The notes beneath the pieces were generated by a model that made no database searches, had not been told where the DNA came from, and worked only from the letters and a program-made list of their open reading frames with translations. A stretch of 64,000 nt of DNA from UTCHB3 sp964371075 (lineage in GTDB: Bacteria; Bacteroidota; Ignavibacteria; Ignavibacteriales; Ignavibacteriaceae), in NCBI GenBank assembly GCA_964371075.1, contig CAYJKN010000003.1:376279-440278 (forward strand). The letters are read 5' to 3'. Below, in pieces: positions 35,941 through 44,812 of the stretch; within the stretch, counting starts at the first letter, position 1; every line of letters starts with the position of its first letter. Made by a program: the position numbers and the translations under genes.

Positions 35941-36939
35941 CTAATTTATCTTAAGTGAATAAAGAAATCCCGTTAACACTTTTCCAAGGTCATAAAGTGT
36001 TGAGGCACTGATATTGTTCATATCATCTTTAAGTGTGTGCCAATAGTTTCTTCGGGGGTCTCTTGAGTCTGCCCCTATCAGTCCGGCATCAATAATGTTA
36101 ATGGTTCTAATCCCTACTTCATTTAAGGGGATGTGATCATCATAAACAGGTTGCGATACAAAATCCTTAAACCTGCTATTTCCTTCACTTTGAGCAAATT
36201 TCCAAACAAGATCAACAATATCACCCGCAAATTTGACCGATCCCTCTTCCCTCATATAAATTGCTTCTTTGTCACCCACCAAATCGAGAAGTATACCAAA
36301 AAGTGGTTTTTGTGGCAACGGATTATTTGCTGCAAAATATTTTGATCCGATACAATAACCTTCAAGACTGCCTGATCTGCCGTAATCTTCCGCATCAAAC
36401 AATACTATATCAACTCCATAGTCAAGTTTATTTGCACCAAGAACATCTGCCAGAGCCAGTAACACAGCGGTTCCGCTTGCTCCATCATTTGCCCCAGGAA
36501 TCGGTTGATTGTGTTTGCTTGTATCGGATTCCTGATCGGCATGTGGTCTGCTGTCCCAGTGTGCACAAAGTAAAATTCTTTTTACCGCCTCAGGATTAAA
36601 ACTGGCAATCAGATTTGTAAATTTGAGGGTCTCTCCGGTTGGAACCTTTGCCTCAAAATCCTGATGTTTTACGATAGCACCCGATTGCACAAGCCTGTTT
36701 GATAAAAATTCTTTTGTGACTGCCCAGGATGGTTTTCCTGAAACCCGGGGTCCAAAAGCTACTTGTTTTGCGACAAGTTCATAAGCAAGAAGGCTGTCGA
36801 ATTGTGGTATTTTATTCCCTTTTTTAATCTCGAATGCAGGAACTGTCTCTTTTACCACCGGAGGTTCCTCCTTTTTTCCACACCCTGATATCAGAAGAAG
36901 TGAGGTAATTGTAACTATTGAAAATAATAAAAATTTCAT
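35941..36939 (-). CDS. M28 family zinc peptidase / glutaminyl-peptide cyclotransferase-like lipoprotein
   Basis: Protein of 332 aa with a lipobox (LLISGCGKK). The zinc-binding series is seen in CAHWDSRPHAD, GANDGASGTAVLLALA, FDAEDYGRSG and YDDHIPLNEVGI. This arrangement is shared by M28 aminopeptidases and glutaminyl cyclases, which cap the N-terminal Gln of exported proteins; cyclisation is attractive in a T9SS organism, but I cannot decide between the two. It lies 12 nt downstream of dacB. Confidence 0.88.
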   Translation of the reverse strand: MKFLLFSIVTITSLLLISGCGKKEEPPVVKETVPAFEIKKGNKIPQFDSLLAYELVAKQVAFGPRVSGKPSWAVTKEFLSNRLVQSGAIVKHQDFEAKVPTGETLKFTNLIASFNPEAVKRILLCAHWDSRPHADQESDTSKHNQPIPGANDGASGTAVLLALADVLGANKLDYGVDIVLFDAEDYGRSGSLEGYCIGSKYFAANNPLPQKPLFGILLDLVGDKEAIYMREEGSVKFAGDIVDLVWKFAQSEGNSRFKDFVSQPVYDDHIPLNEVGIRTINIIDAGLIGADSRDPRRNYWHTLKDDMNNISASTLYDLGKVLTGFLYSLKIN

Positions 36940-36951
36940 CGACTTTTTCCT

Positions 36952-38376
36952 TTAATTGTATAAAGTTATAAGTTCACAAATTTTATCCTGGAAGGCCCTC
37001 GCCTTTGCAGCACTCCCGGTAAAGTTTTGCATTAAAATTGAAAAAGCGAGCATGTCACCACTTTTCCCCTTCACATACCCGGTAAGTGTACTCACTCCTG
37101 AAAGTGATCCGGTTTTTGCTCTTACATTGTTGAAACAGACAGTGTTTTTCATTCTGCTTGATAATGTTCCGTCAACACCGGCAATTGGAAGCGAATTATA
37201 AAATATGTTAAATAATTCACCGTTGTCAAAATACAGTTTTGAGATGAGAGCTGTAAGCAGATCGGCGCTCACAGCGGAATAACGCGATACCCCCGAACCG
37301 TCGGCTATTCTGTAATTACCCGGGGTTTTCCCCGCCCAGGCAATAACACTATCGATATACTTTTTCCCGTCTGAAAAAGAGATGTTTTTTTCACGGGATT
37401 TTCCACCCAGTGCCAAAAGCATCATTTCAGCATAAAGATTATCACTCTTTTTGTTCAATGGGGTAATCAGGTTTTTGTAGGCATGCCTGAATTCGTAAAT
37501 CTTTTGATATTCATAATCGGGATAAATGATCCCGGTTGATTCGGTAGTTTGAATCCCTGAGGAAACAAGTTTTTCTTTAACCAGTTCAGCCATATATAGT
37601 TCCGGCCGCCAAACATTAAAATAATATACTTGTGCCTGGGTTGTACGGTTGATGTTTCCCTTGACAAAAATGGTGTTTGTTCTGCCAAGATAATCGCGCC
37701 AAACCTTAAGATTGGTGGAGCCGGCTCCGGTTGTTGCTTCATTTTGTATGTTAAAAAACTTTGTATTTGGTGAGGTGGTTACAATCGGTTTCCCACCGTT
37801 AGCATCGGGAGAAACTGCTACTGTCACATAATTTCCATTGATATTTAATGCCGACATAAATGGTGAAGTTACTGCTCCGTCATCATCCCACATCCATCCT
37901 TCACCCCAAAAAAGTGAGTCCTTCCGGGAAACATCCACCAGAATTCCTCCCGTAATTTTCGTGATTCCTGCGTTTTTAACAACTTCAACTATTTTAACAA
38001 GACTGTCAAGTTTAAAGTCGGGATCACACCCGCCGCGAATGATGATATCCCCTTTTAACACGCCGTTTTCAATTTTGCCCTTGTAACCGATTCCGGTATT
38101 GAAAGTATATTCCGGTCCAAGAAAAACAAGTCCTGCAATTGTTGTAATTACCTTCATGTTCGATGCAGGGTTCATCAACTTAAATTTATCGCGGGAGAAC
38201 ATCTCCTGTTTTTTTGTCAGATTATAAACTTTAATGCCCGAATTGCACGAGATAAAAAAGCTATCTTGCAGAAGGGATTCCATTTCCTCTGTGAAACGGT
38301 TGTTTTGTCCACTTGCCGATACCAGCAGGCTCAGGGTTATTAATACCCCTTTTAGAATATTATTTTTAAAATACAA
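36952..38376 (-). CDS. dacB: D-alanyl-D-alanine carboxypeptidase/endopeptidase (PBP4, S13 family)
   Basis: Protein of 474 aa with a signal peptide (ends SASGQ). The three penicillin-binding motifs are SNMK (S72, K75), SDN (KKSDNLYAEM) and KTG (AKTGSLSG). The long insert between the first two motifs is that of class C low-mass PBPs. It trims or cuts peptidoglycan cross-links in the periplasm. It overlaps the clpS 3' end by 11 nt. Confidence 0.94.
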   Translation of the reverse strand: MYFKNNILKGVLITLSLLVSASGQNNRFTEEMESLLQDSFFISCNSGIKVYNLTKKQEMFSRDKFKLMNPASNMKVITTIAGLVFLGPEYTFNTGIGYKGKIENGVLKGDIIIRGGCDPDFKLDSLVKIVEVVKNAGITKITGGILVDVSRKDSLFWGEGWMWDDDGAVTSPFMSALNINGNYVTVAVSPDANGGKPIVTTSPNTKFFNIQNEATTGAGSTNLKVWRDYLGRTNTIFVKGNINRTTQAQVYYFNVWRPELYMAELVKEKLVSSGIQTTESTGIIYPDYEYQKIYEFRHAYKNLITPLNKKSDNLYAEMMLLALGGKSREKNISFSDGKKYIDSVIAWAGKTPGNYRIADGSGVSRYSAVSADLLTALISKLYFDNGELFNIFYNSLPIAGVDGTLSSRMKNTVCFNNVRAKTGSLSGVSTLTGYVKGKSGDMLAFSILMQNFTGSAAKARAFQDKICELITLYN

Positions 38377-38695
38377 TTTCTGTCCTCAGTGCTATTTCTT
38401 CGAGAATGGATGAAACTCTGATACATTTATGGTAGGGACCCTTAAAAACGACAGCTTTCCCTTCGCTGTGAGCTTTCAGGGCTAAATAATTAGCTTTTGA
38501 AAAGGAACAATTTAACGCTTTTATCAGTTGTTCTATTACTTCATCAAATGAATGAAAATCATCATTATATAAAATGACCCGGGCAGTGTACTTTACTGAA
38601 GAACCTGATTCAATATCTTCAAGAACCTCAGGTTCCGGAGTTGAAGGTAAATTTATCTGTTGATCTTCGTTCATATTATTGCATATCGGATTCAT
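38366..38695 (-). CDS. clpS: ATP-dependent Clp protease adaptor ClpS
   Basis: Protein of about 109 aa. The N-end-rule binding region VILYNDDFHSFDEVI and the KAHSEGKAVVFKG segment define ClpS, which brings substrates with destabilising N-termini to ClpAP. The frame is open from a TTG at 38725; the first ATG is at 38695 and another is at 38674, so the start is uncertain. The N-terminal 30 residues are acidic and look unstructured. Overlap with dacB suggests coupled translation. Confidence 0.93.
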   Translation of the reverse strand: MNPICNNMNEDQQINLPSTPEPEVLEDIESGSSVKYTARVILYNDDFHSFDEVIEQLIKALNCSFSKANYLALKAHSEGKAVVFKGPYHKCIRVSSILEEIALRTEIVF

Positions 38696-38775
38696 GGTAA
38701 TTATTGCGGGGTCTCTGACTGCCAAATAAATTTTAAATGGGAATACAAATTTAAGGAAAAAACCGTCATCTTTAT

Positions 38776-38783
38776 TATTTTTG
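38776..38783 (+). promoter_or_regulatory. Possible -7 element of the etfBA promoter
   Basis: TATTTTTG matches TAnnTTTG, 40 nt upstream of the etfB ATG; no convincing -33 box. A GGAGG ribosome-binding site is at about 38815-38819. Confidence 0.4.
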
Positions 38784-38823
38784 TAAGCTATTCTTAAACA
38801 AATTCATACATAACGGAGGTCAA

Positions 38824-39570
38824 ATGAAAATAGCTGTTTGCGTCAGCAATGTACCCGATACAGCTACCAAAATAAAGATTTCAGCCGGAGGAAAAGAGAT
38901 CGATAAAACCGGCGTATCTTTTATAGTCAATCCCTACGATGAATTCGCCATTGAAGAAGCAGTTAAAACCAAAGAAAAATTTGGTGGTGAAACTGTGGTG
39001 ATCAGCGTGGGTGATGACTCGAATAAAGAGATTATGCGAAAAGCTTTAGCCATGGGAATCGATTCAGGTTTGTTGTTAAAATCTGATGGAACTCTCGACT
39101 CCGATGGAGTGGCAACTCTTCTCGCCAATGAGATCAAAGATGGTGGATATGACATTGTATTTATGGGCAAACAGTCAGTGGATTTTGACACCTCAATGGT
39201 TGGCCAGCTTACTGCTACTAAAGCAGGATTCAATTGTATAACCGTATGTGTTTCTCTTTCAATAGAGAACAATTCAGTTACTGCTGAAAGAGAAATTGAG
39301 GGTGGAAGAGAAGTTGTAAATTCTTCACTTCCAATTGTCATAACTGCTCAAAAAGGCTTAAATGACCCCAGATATCCAAACTTAAAAGGTATTATGGATG
39401 CAAAACGAAAAAAACTGGAAGAGAAAGCTGTAACAGCTCCCTCCACTCTGGTTGAAGTTCTGGAGATGTCTCTCCCCGCACCCAAAGCACCCGGACGAAT
39501 TCTTGGTACCGACTCATCTGCGGTTCCCGAACTTGTTCGCCTTTTAAGAGAAGAAGCAAAAGTAATTTAA
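38824..39570 (+). CDS. etfB: Electron transfer flavoprotein, beta subunit
   Basis: Protein of 248 aa. MKIAVCVSNVPDTATK, SFIVNPYDEFAIEEAV and FMGKQSVDFDTSMVG are family landmarks. With EtfA it carries electrons from acyl-CoA or other dehydrogenases to the quinone pool. GGAGG before the ATG is stronger than most sites in the window. etfA follows after 11 nt. Confidence 0.96.
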   Translation: MKIAVCVSNVPDTATKIKISAGGKEIDKTGVSFIVNPYDEFAIEEAVKTKEKFGGETVVISVGDDSNKEIMRKALAMGIDSGLLLKSDGTLDSDGVATLLANEIKDGGYDIVFMGKQSVDFDTSMVGQLTATKAGFNCITVCVSLSIENNSVTAEREIEGGREVVNSSLPIVITAQKGLNDPRYPNLKGIMDAKRKKLEEKAVTAPSTLVEVLEMSLPAPKAPGRILGTDSSAVPELVRLLREEAKVI

Positions 39571-39581
39571 GGAGTTTAGGA

Positions 39582-40550
39582 ATGTCAAAATTAATCTTAG
39601 CAGTTATTGAACAAAGAGATGGTAAAATAAAAAAATCAAGTCTTGAAACCGTCTCAAAAGCAGCGGAATTAGGGCAGAATCTCGGTTACGAAACTCTCGC
39701 TATTATCCCAGCTGCAACCGTCGAGGAATCTGAAAAAATTGCACAATATGGTATCGGCAGAATTGTAACATTATCAAATTCTGCTTTTTCAAATTATTCG
39801 CCATCAGGCTACGCTAAAGCAGTTGTTGAGTTTGCAAAAGAGAAAGGCGTTGAAGTTTTGCTCTTTTCGAATACTGCAATGGGGAAAGACCTGGCTCCCC
39901 GGGTAGCACCTCTTCTTGGTGCCGGAATTGCATCAGATTGTACTTCACTTGAAGTACTAAATGGTGAGTTGGTAGCAGTAAGACCTGTCTTTGCGGGAAA
40001 AGCGTTGCAAAAGGTAAAAGTAAATTCTGCAGTTAAAGTTTTTACTCTCAGACCTAATGTATTTCCACTTGTTGAAAATCCAACAACGGCGAATGTCGAA
40101 AATATAAATATCGACTCACCAGATTTGACCACTTCTGTTACAGAAATCAAAAGAGCGGCAGGAAAACTTGATGTGGCTGAAGCTGATATTATTGTTTCCG
40201 GTGGAAGAGGGCTTAAAGAGTCAGGAAACTTCCATCTTGTTGAAGAGTTGGCATCCGTTCTAGGAGCGGCAGTTGGTGCTTCCAGAGCTGTTGTTGATGC
40301 CGGTTGGAGACCTCATGGTGAACAGGTTGGACAAACAGGAAAGACAGTAACTCCAAGTCTTTATGTGGCTTGTGGCATCTCCGGTGCCATCCAACATCTT
40401 GCAGGTATGGCTTCTTCAAAATATATAGTAGCAATAAACAAAGACAAAGATGCCCCGATTTTTACAATCGCGGATTATGGAATTGTGGGTGATGTTTTTG
40501 AAATTTTGCCTGTTCTGAAGGATGAAATAAAGAAAGTAATTTCAAATTGA
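39582..40550 (+). CDS. etfA: Electron transfer flavoprotein, alpha subunit
   Basis: Protein of 322 aa. The C-terminal FAD-binding domain is clear: SGGRGLKESGNFHLVEELA, GASRAVVDAGW, GQTGKTVTPSLYVACGISG and INKDKDAPIFTIADYGIVGD. It forms the FAD-holding half of the ETF dimer. Its TGA overlaps the TTG start of the next gene. Confidence 0.97.
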   Translation: MSKLILAVIEQRDGKIKKSSLETVSKAAELGQNLGYETLAIIPAATVEESEKIAQYGIGRIVTLSNSAFSNYSPSGYAKAVVEFAKEKGVEVLLFSNTAMGKDLAPRVAPLLGAGIASDCTSLEVLNGELVAVRPVFAGKALQKVKVNSAVKVFTLRPNVFPLVENPTTANVENINIDSPDLTTSVTEIKRAAGKLDVAEADIIVSGGRGLKESGNFHLVEELASVLGAAVGASRAVVDAGWRPHGEQVGQTGKTVTPSLYVACGISGAIQHLAGMASSKYIVAINKDKDAPIFTIADYGIVGDVFEILPVLKDEIKKVISN

Positions 40551-41128
40551 GTAAAATAGAGTGTGAAGTGTTGGGACTCTCAACAAGTCCCGCAGGTAGC
40601 GGAGCTTTTGTGCTTCTCCTTAAAGAAGTTGATGGAGAAAGAAAATTGCCGATAATTATCGGACATTTTGAAGCTCAATCGATGGCGTATGTCATCGAAA
40701 AACATGCACTTGAACGCCCAAACACTTACGACCTTCTAAAATCTGTAATTGATAACCTCGGCGCAAATGTCGTCGAGGTTGTCATTCACGATCTGATTCA
40801 AAACACTTATTATGCAAATATTGTTTTGGATGTTTCAGGATTCACAAATGAAGTGGATGCACGACCTTCCGACGCCATAAATCTGGCGTTACGGTGTAAT
40901 GTACCTATCTATGTAGCTGAAAAAGTTTTGGAAGAAGCAGGGTTTTACCCCGCCAAAGAGAATCCCAAAGATGAAGAAATTGACGGCGCATCGGAGAAAT
41001 CCACTCTCAGAGAGACAAAACTAGCAGCACTCCAGGACCGTCTGAGAGAACTTCTTGAAAGTGAAGACTATGAGCAAGCAGCAAAAATCAGAGATCAGAT
41101 TAATAAACTAAGCGGCAGTAGTAACTAA
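40547..41128 (+). CDS. Bifunctional-nuclease (BFN/DUF151) domain protein with C-terminal UVR motif
   Basis: Protein of 193 aa. Residues 1-130 form the BFN/DUF151 domain (LPIIIGHFEAQSMA, ARPSDAINLALR), and 150-190 a UvrB/UvrC-type helical hairpin (LESEDYEQAAKIRDQI). The BFN family is linked to DNA or RNA cleavage in plants, and bacterial members are mostly uncharacterised. The start is a TTG that overlaps the etfA stop (TTGA), so translation is coupled to etfA. Why it sits with ETF is unclear. Confidence 0.9.
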   Translation: MSKIECEVLGLSTSPAGSGAFVLLLKEVDGERKLPIIIGHFEAQSMAYVIEKHALERPNTYDLLKSVIDNLGANVVEVVIHDLIQNTYYANIVLDVSGFTNEVDARPSDAINLALRCNVPIYVAEKVLEEAGFYPAKENPKDEEIDGASEKSTLRETKLAALQDRLRELLESEDYEQAAKIRDQINKLSGSSN

Positions 41129-41135
41129 CAGAGTT

Positions 41136-42617
41136 TTACTCTGAAAAAACCTTCTCACCAATCATACAGTCGTTACACTTGTCTTTTGAACATCTATTGC
41201 GGAAAAGTTCAAGCATTCCCTGGTAGATCAATGGACCATGTTTGTGTGTATCAAGATTTAATGCAGCAGATACCTCATTAACAAGAGAATTATCCAAATC
41301 CATGTCCACTTCACTATATAACTTCAAAGTTTTGGAAGCAAATTTTTTCTTGCCAAACATTTCATAATATAGATAAAGTATCGGAAGAATCACATTCAAT
41401 ACGATCTCATCTGCTCTGTTTTTGCCAATAAAAAATTTAATGTGTGGTTTTGCTTCCACATCAAACATATAATGTCTGCTCCAATAACCCGAACCTTTTG
41501 TGATAAACAGACTTCGCATACAAACTTTTAATGTGTCAATTTTGTGGATTTCAACAAATTTTCTGTGTAAATTTCCGATCAGATTATGATTCAGAATTTC
41601 ATTTAATATTCTGACACCCCCTGCGAGCCTTACTGGAGGATAATTTTGTGGACGCATTCTGTAAAACGACCAGTCATCCTCTTCAAACATTTTTCCGTCA
41701 TATTTATCCACCAGAGTGTTCCATGTTTCATGTAATGACCTGATATAACTTGATGTGTCGTCTGACTTGCTGTTTGGATGATTGGGAAGAAGACCGGAAA
41801 CATGAAAAAAGAGTGATTCGGCATTATGAAAAAACTCATCATCAGTCCCAAGTGTTTTGAGCAATTTTGGTTCGACCGCACGGGCTATTCTCAACATAAT
41901 ATCTTTATTCTGGGAGTAACCAAGAGCTTCAAAAATTCCTTCGTAAAAAAGTTGTTCCCAAACTCTTTTATTATTCAATTCCCGATAAGTCAATTTTCTT
42001 TCAAGATACTCCAGAGGGATATCGTAAGCATGCTCAGGTTCACTAACCTTCATCTCTTCGAGAAATAAAATCTCCTTTAACCGGTATGCAACTTTTTCAC
42101 ACTTCCGCTTAAATCTTTCGATTCCAAGTTTTTTCAGGAATTCAAGTTTCTCCTCTTCGGTGACAAGGAGTGTAAGCTGTTTACAGGAAATTTTATTAAT
42201 TGAGGAAAGACGATAGTGGGCGATTTGTTTTCTTAAAGATTCACTAAGTGTTGCATCAATGAATTCTATAACACTTAACGAGTGTACTTTTCTGCCATCT
42301 TTGGTGGTGACAAAATGTCTTGAGTCGCCATCATCAAGAATTATGTGAAGAATAACTTTATTGAACTTGGGATTTTTTGAATGTCCGTGATTTTTCCAGT
42401 CAGTGTGGAAATTATCAATCTCAATATCACCCACATAAGTTAAACTGCCAATCTGAACACGGGCATTTTTAAAATCCGGTCCACCAAGCTCGGTAGATTC
42501 TACTCCCCGGTCGAGGATAACTATCTTTTCCTCATCGAAGGTAAAGATATCGGATTTAAATTCCTGATTCTTCCATATTTCGTATAGAAGTTTTTCTGGT
42601 AACGCAGCAGTTTTCAT
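41136..42617 (-). CDS. DUF2851 family protein, function unknown
   Basis: Protein of 493 aa with the start EKLLYEIWKNQEF and GGPDFKNARVQIGSLTYVGD typical of DUF2851. Near the C-terminus it has a Cys cluster (C-x4-C-x2-C) ahead of IGEKVF that could bind metal. No signal peptide. The family is common in the Bacteroidota and has no known role that I can name. CGGAG precedes the ATG. Confidence 0.9.
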   Translation of the reverse strand: MKTAALPEKLLYEIWKNQEFKSDIFTFDEEKIVILDRGVESTELGGPDFKNARVQIGSLTYVGDIEIDNFHTDWKNHGHSKNPKFNKVILHIILDDGDSRHFVTTKDGRKVHSLSVIEFIDATLSESLRKQIAHYRLSSINKISCKQLTLLVTEEEKLEFLKKLGIERFKRKCEKVAYRLKEILFLEEMKVSEPEHAYDIPLEYLERKLTYRELNNKRVWEQLFYEGIFEALGYSQNKDIMLRIARAVEPKLLKTLGTDDEFFHNAESLFFHVSGLLPNHPNSKSDDTSSYIRSLHETWNTLVDKYDGKMFEEDDWSFYRMRPQNYPPVRLAGGVRILNEILNHNLIGNLHRKFVEIHKIDTLKVCMRSLFITKGSGYWSRHYMFDVEAKPHIKFFIGKNRADEIVLNVILPILYLYYEMFGKKKFASKTLKLYSEVDMDLDNSLVNEVSAALNLDTHKHGPLIYQGMLELFRNRCSKDKCNDCMIGEKVFSE

Positions 42618-42680
42618 TCACACTCCGGTTCTTATGATAATCTTTGGTAGTATTATCTTGCAATTTGTAAGAATAAATTC

Positions 42681-42701
42681 CCACAAAAGAGAATTTTGTG
42701 G
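42681..42701. repeat. Short perfect inverted repeat
   Basis: CCACAAAA (42681-42688) and TTTTGTGG (42694-42701) with a five-base spacer, about 60 nt after the pyrF stop and upstream of DUF2851. No T-run follows, so it is a poor terminator; it could be an operator or mRNA end structure. Confidence 0.5.
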
Positions 42702-42761
42702 TTCGCGATATTAAGTATTCAAAGAAAATCCAAGAGTCTTCGGTCAGTCTCTAATTGAAAC

Positions 42762-43580
42762 TCACACAAATGCCTGACCAATTTCAGTATTTAATTTTAT
42801 GAGTTCCTCAGCAGCTCTTTCAGAAAAATCAACACCATTTGATGCGAATATGATATTTCTGCTTGAATTAATAAGAAATCTTTTATGCCCGTATGTATAA
42901 AAGAGTTTTGTAACCTGCTCAGCACTCCCACCTTGGGCGCCGACACCCGGAACAAGCACCGTTGTGCCTGAAAGATCGGGCAGATCCTCTTTAAGATTTT
43001 CAATATTGGTAGCACCAAAAACTGTGCCAAGTGATGAAGCCGGATACCATGATTTTATTCTTGAGAGAACTTCTTTATAAAGCGGTTTCCCCGACATCAG
43101 GATTAATTTCTCAAAATCTTCACTTCCCCTGTTGGATGTTAACACGAGAACAAAATTTAATTTGTCTTGAAACTCAAAAAATGGATCAAGTGAGTCCTTC
43201 CCCATATAGGGAGCAAGTGTAGAACAATCAAATCCAAACTCATTAAAGATTGCATCTGCATACATTTTGGAAGTATTACCGATGTCTCCTCGTTTTGCAT
43301 CACCAATTATGATGATCTGCTCATCCCTGCTTTGGATATAGTCAACAGTCCGTTTAAGTGTTGATATCCCGTCGATTCCATGACTTTCATAAAATGCAAA
43401 ATTTAACTTGTAAGCAGCCGCTCCATCGATGGTTGCATCTATAATCTCTTTGTTAAAAGTGAATACAGGGTCATTCCCCTGCTGCAGTTTTACCGGAATG
43501 CGAGTTGGGTCGGTGTCGAGTCCCACACACACATGTTTTTTATTATCGGTCTGATAAACCACTTTCTCAAATGAAGTCAT
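42762..43580 (-). CDS. pyrF: Orotidine 5'-phosphate decarboxylase (type 2)
   Basis: Protein of 272 aa. The catalytic motif DAKRGDIGNT and the N-terminal VCVGLDTDPTRIP fit the longer type 2 OMP decarboxylases. It makes UMP in pyrimidine synthesis. It is the last gene of the pyrG-to-pyrF run, 1 nt after rodA. Confidence 0.95.
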   Translation of the reverse strand: MTSFEKVVYQTDNKKHVCVGLDTDPTRIPVKLQQGNDPVFTFNKEIIDATIDGAAAYKLNFAFYESHGIDGISTLKRTVDYIQSRDEQIIIIGDAKRGDIGNTSKMYADAIFNEFGFDCSTLAPYMGKDSLDPFFEFQDKLNFVLVLTSNRGSEDFEKLILMSGKPLYKEVLSRIKSWYPASSLGTVFGATNIENLKEDLPDLSGTTVLVPGVGAQGGSAEQVTKLFYTYGHKRFLINSSRNIIFASNGVDFSERAAEELIKLNTEIGQAFV

Positions 43581-43581
43581 T

Positions 43582-44811
43582 TTAATTTATTACCTGTTTA
43601 CTTCTGGCTATGTTAAAAACGATCCCAAGCATTATAAAATTTGAAAGAAGGGATGAACCTCCATAACTAACAAATGGAAGTGGGATTCCAATAACAGGAA
43701 CTATGCCAATAACCATTCCTATGTTTATAGCAAAGTGAATAACAAAGATTGAGAGTATTCCCACTGTAACAAGACTAAGGAATTCGTTTTTGGTTTCCCC
43801 GGCAATTTTAAGGATTCTTAAAAAAACAACCAAAAATATACTTATTACAATGATAGACCCAAAGAATCCAAACTCCTCACCGATTACACAAAAAATGAAA
43901 TCAGACCATAGTTCAGGGATGAATTGTAATTGAGTCTGACTCCCTGACATAAATCCTTTTCCCCACATACCCCCCGAACCAATAGCAATTTGAGCTTGAA
44001 TTGCATTGTACCCCGCACCTAACGGATCAGAGTTGGGGTCAATAAAGGAAAGTATTCGTTTTTTCTGGTGAGGGCTGAGAATGTTAAAAAAGTATTTTAC
44101 AAAAAAGGCAGATGCAAAGTTAATCGCCAAAAGAGAACTTGTGATAAAGATATTCCTTTTGAATACTATCAGAAATCCTGCCACTATTACAAAAGCGCCG
44201 AGAATATACCATATTCCAAAGAGAGAACTTACCATAACAAGAGGTGGAGCGAGCACAACAAACAACCCAAAAGAGCTGATCCCTCTCCAAAATAGCAGAG
44301 TTAACAGCATACCAAAATAGACGAGTGAACTCCCCAAATCAGGTTCCAACATGATTAACGCCACAGGGAATAATCCGATTAACAGATATTTTCCGATGAC
44401 TTTAATATCATCAAGATCCTGCCCTTTAAGCTCAAGATATGACGCCAGGGCAAGTAAAGTGGCAATTTTTGAAAATTCCGCCGGTTGTAAATTCAACGGA
44501 CCAAGGTCGATCCAGGCTTTTGCACCACCAATGGTTTTACCAAAGATTAATACCGCAATCAAAAGTGTGATACTGAGTCCGTAACCCCAGGGAACCACAG
44601 TCCTGATAAGTGTTGTTGGAAGTCCATAAATTATAAAAAACAGAACAAGTGACAATCCGAGGGCAAAGAGTTGTTTCTCAAAATTGTTTCGAACCTGGAT
44701 CACATTTTGAGTTGAACTGTAAATAGCAAGAAGCCCAAATGCCAGGAGGATAAATATTGCTCCAAAGAGAATAAAATCAAACTTACTTGATAGTTTACCA
44801 CCTAATTTCAA
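43582..44811 (-). CDS. rodA: Rod-shape SEDS peptidoglycan polymerase RodA
   Basis: Polytopic protein of about 409 aa with SEDS landmarks (ILEPDLGSS-type segment, here LMLEPDLGSSLVYFG; AQIAIGSGGMWGKGF; EEFGF; PFVSYGGSSLL). It polymerises glycan strands during elongation with PBP2, encoded just upstream. I prefer the TTG at 44811, which has AGGAG about 10 nt upstream, to the TTG at 44829 that would overlap mrdA by 17 nt. Confidence 0.95.
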   Translation of the reverse strand: MKLGGKLSSKFDFILFGAIFILLAFGLLAIYSSTQNVIQVRNNFEKQLFALGLSLVLFFIIYGLPTTLIRTVVPWGYGLSITLLIAVLIFGKTIGGAKAWIDLGPLNLQPAEFSKIATLLALASYLELKGQDLDDIKVIGKYLLIGLFPVALIMLEPDLGSSLVYFGMLLTLLFWRGISSFGLFVVLAPPLVMVSSLFGIWYILGAFVIVAGFLIVFKRNIFITSSLLAINFASAFFVKYFFNILSPHQKKRILSFIDPNSDPLGAGYNAIQAQIAIGSGGMWGKGFMSGSQTQLQFIPELWSDFIFCVIGEEFGFFGSIIVISIFLVVFLRILKIAGETKNEFLSLVTVGILSIFVIHFAINIGMVIGIVPVIGIPLPFVSYGGSSLLSNFIMLGIVFNIARSKQVIN

Positions 44812-44812
44812 A

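Noticed and set aside
38934..39341. 135-aa minus-strand frame inside etfB
   Set aside because: Shadow of etfB; Ser-rich composition comes from the antisense codon pattern.
41129..41143. Hairpin CAGAGT/ACTCTG as terminator of the etf operon
   Set aside because: Six-bp stem followed by A residues, not T, on the plus strand, and only a weak T-run on the minus strand.
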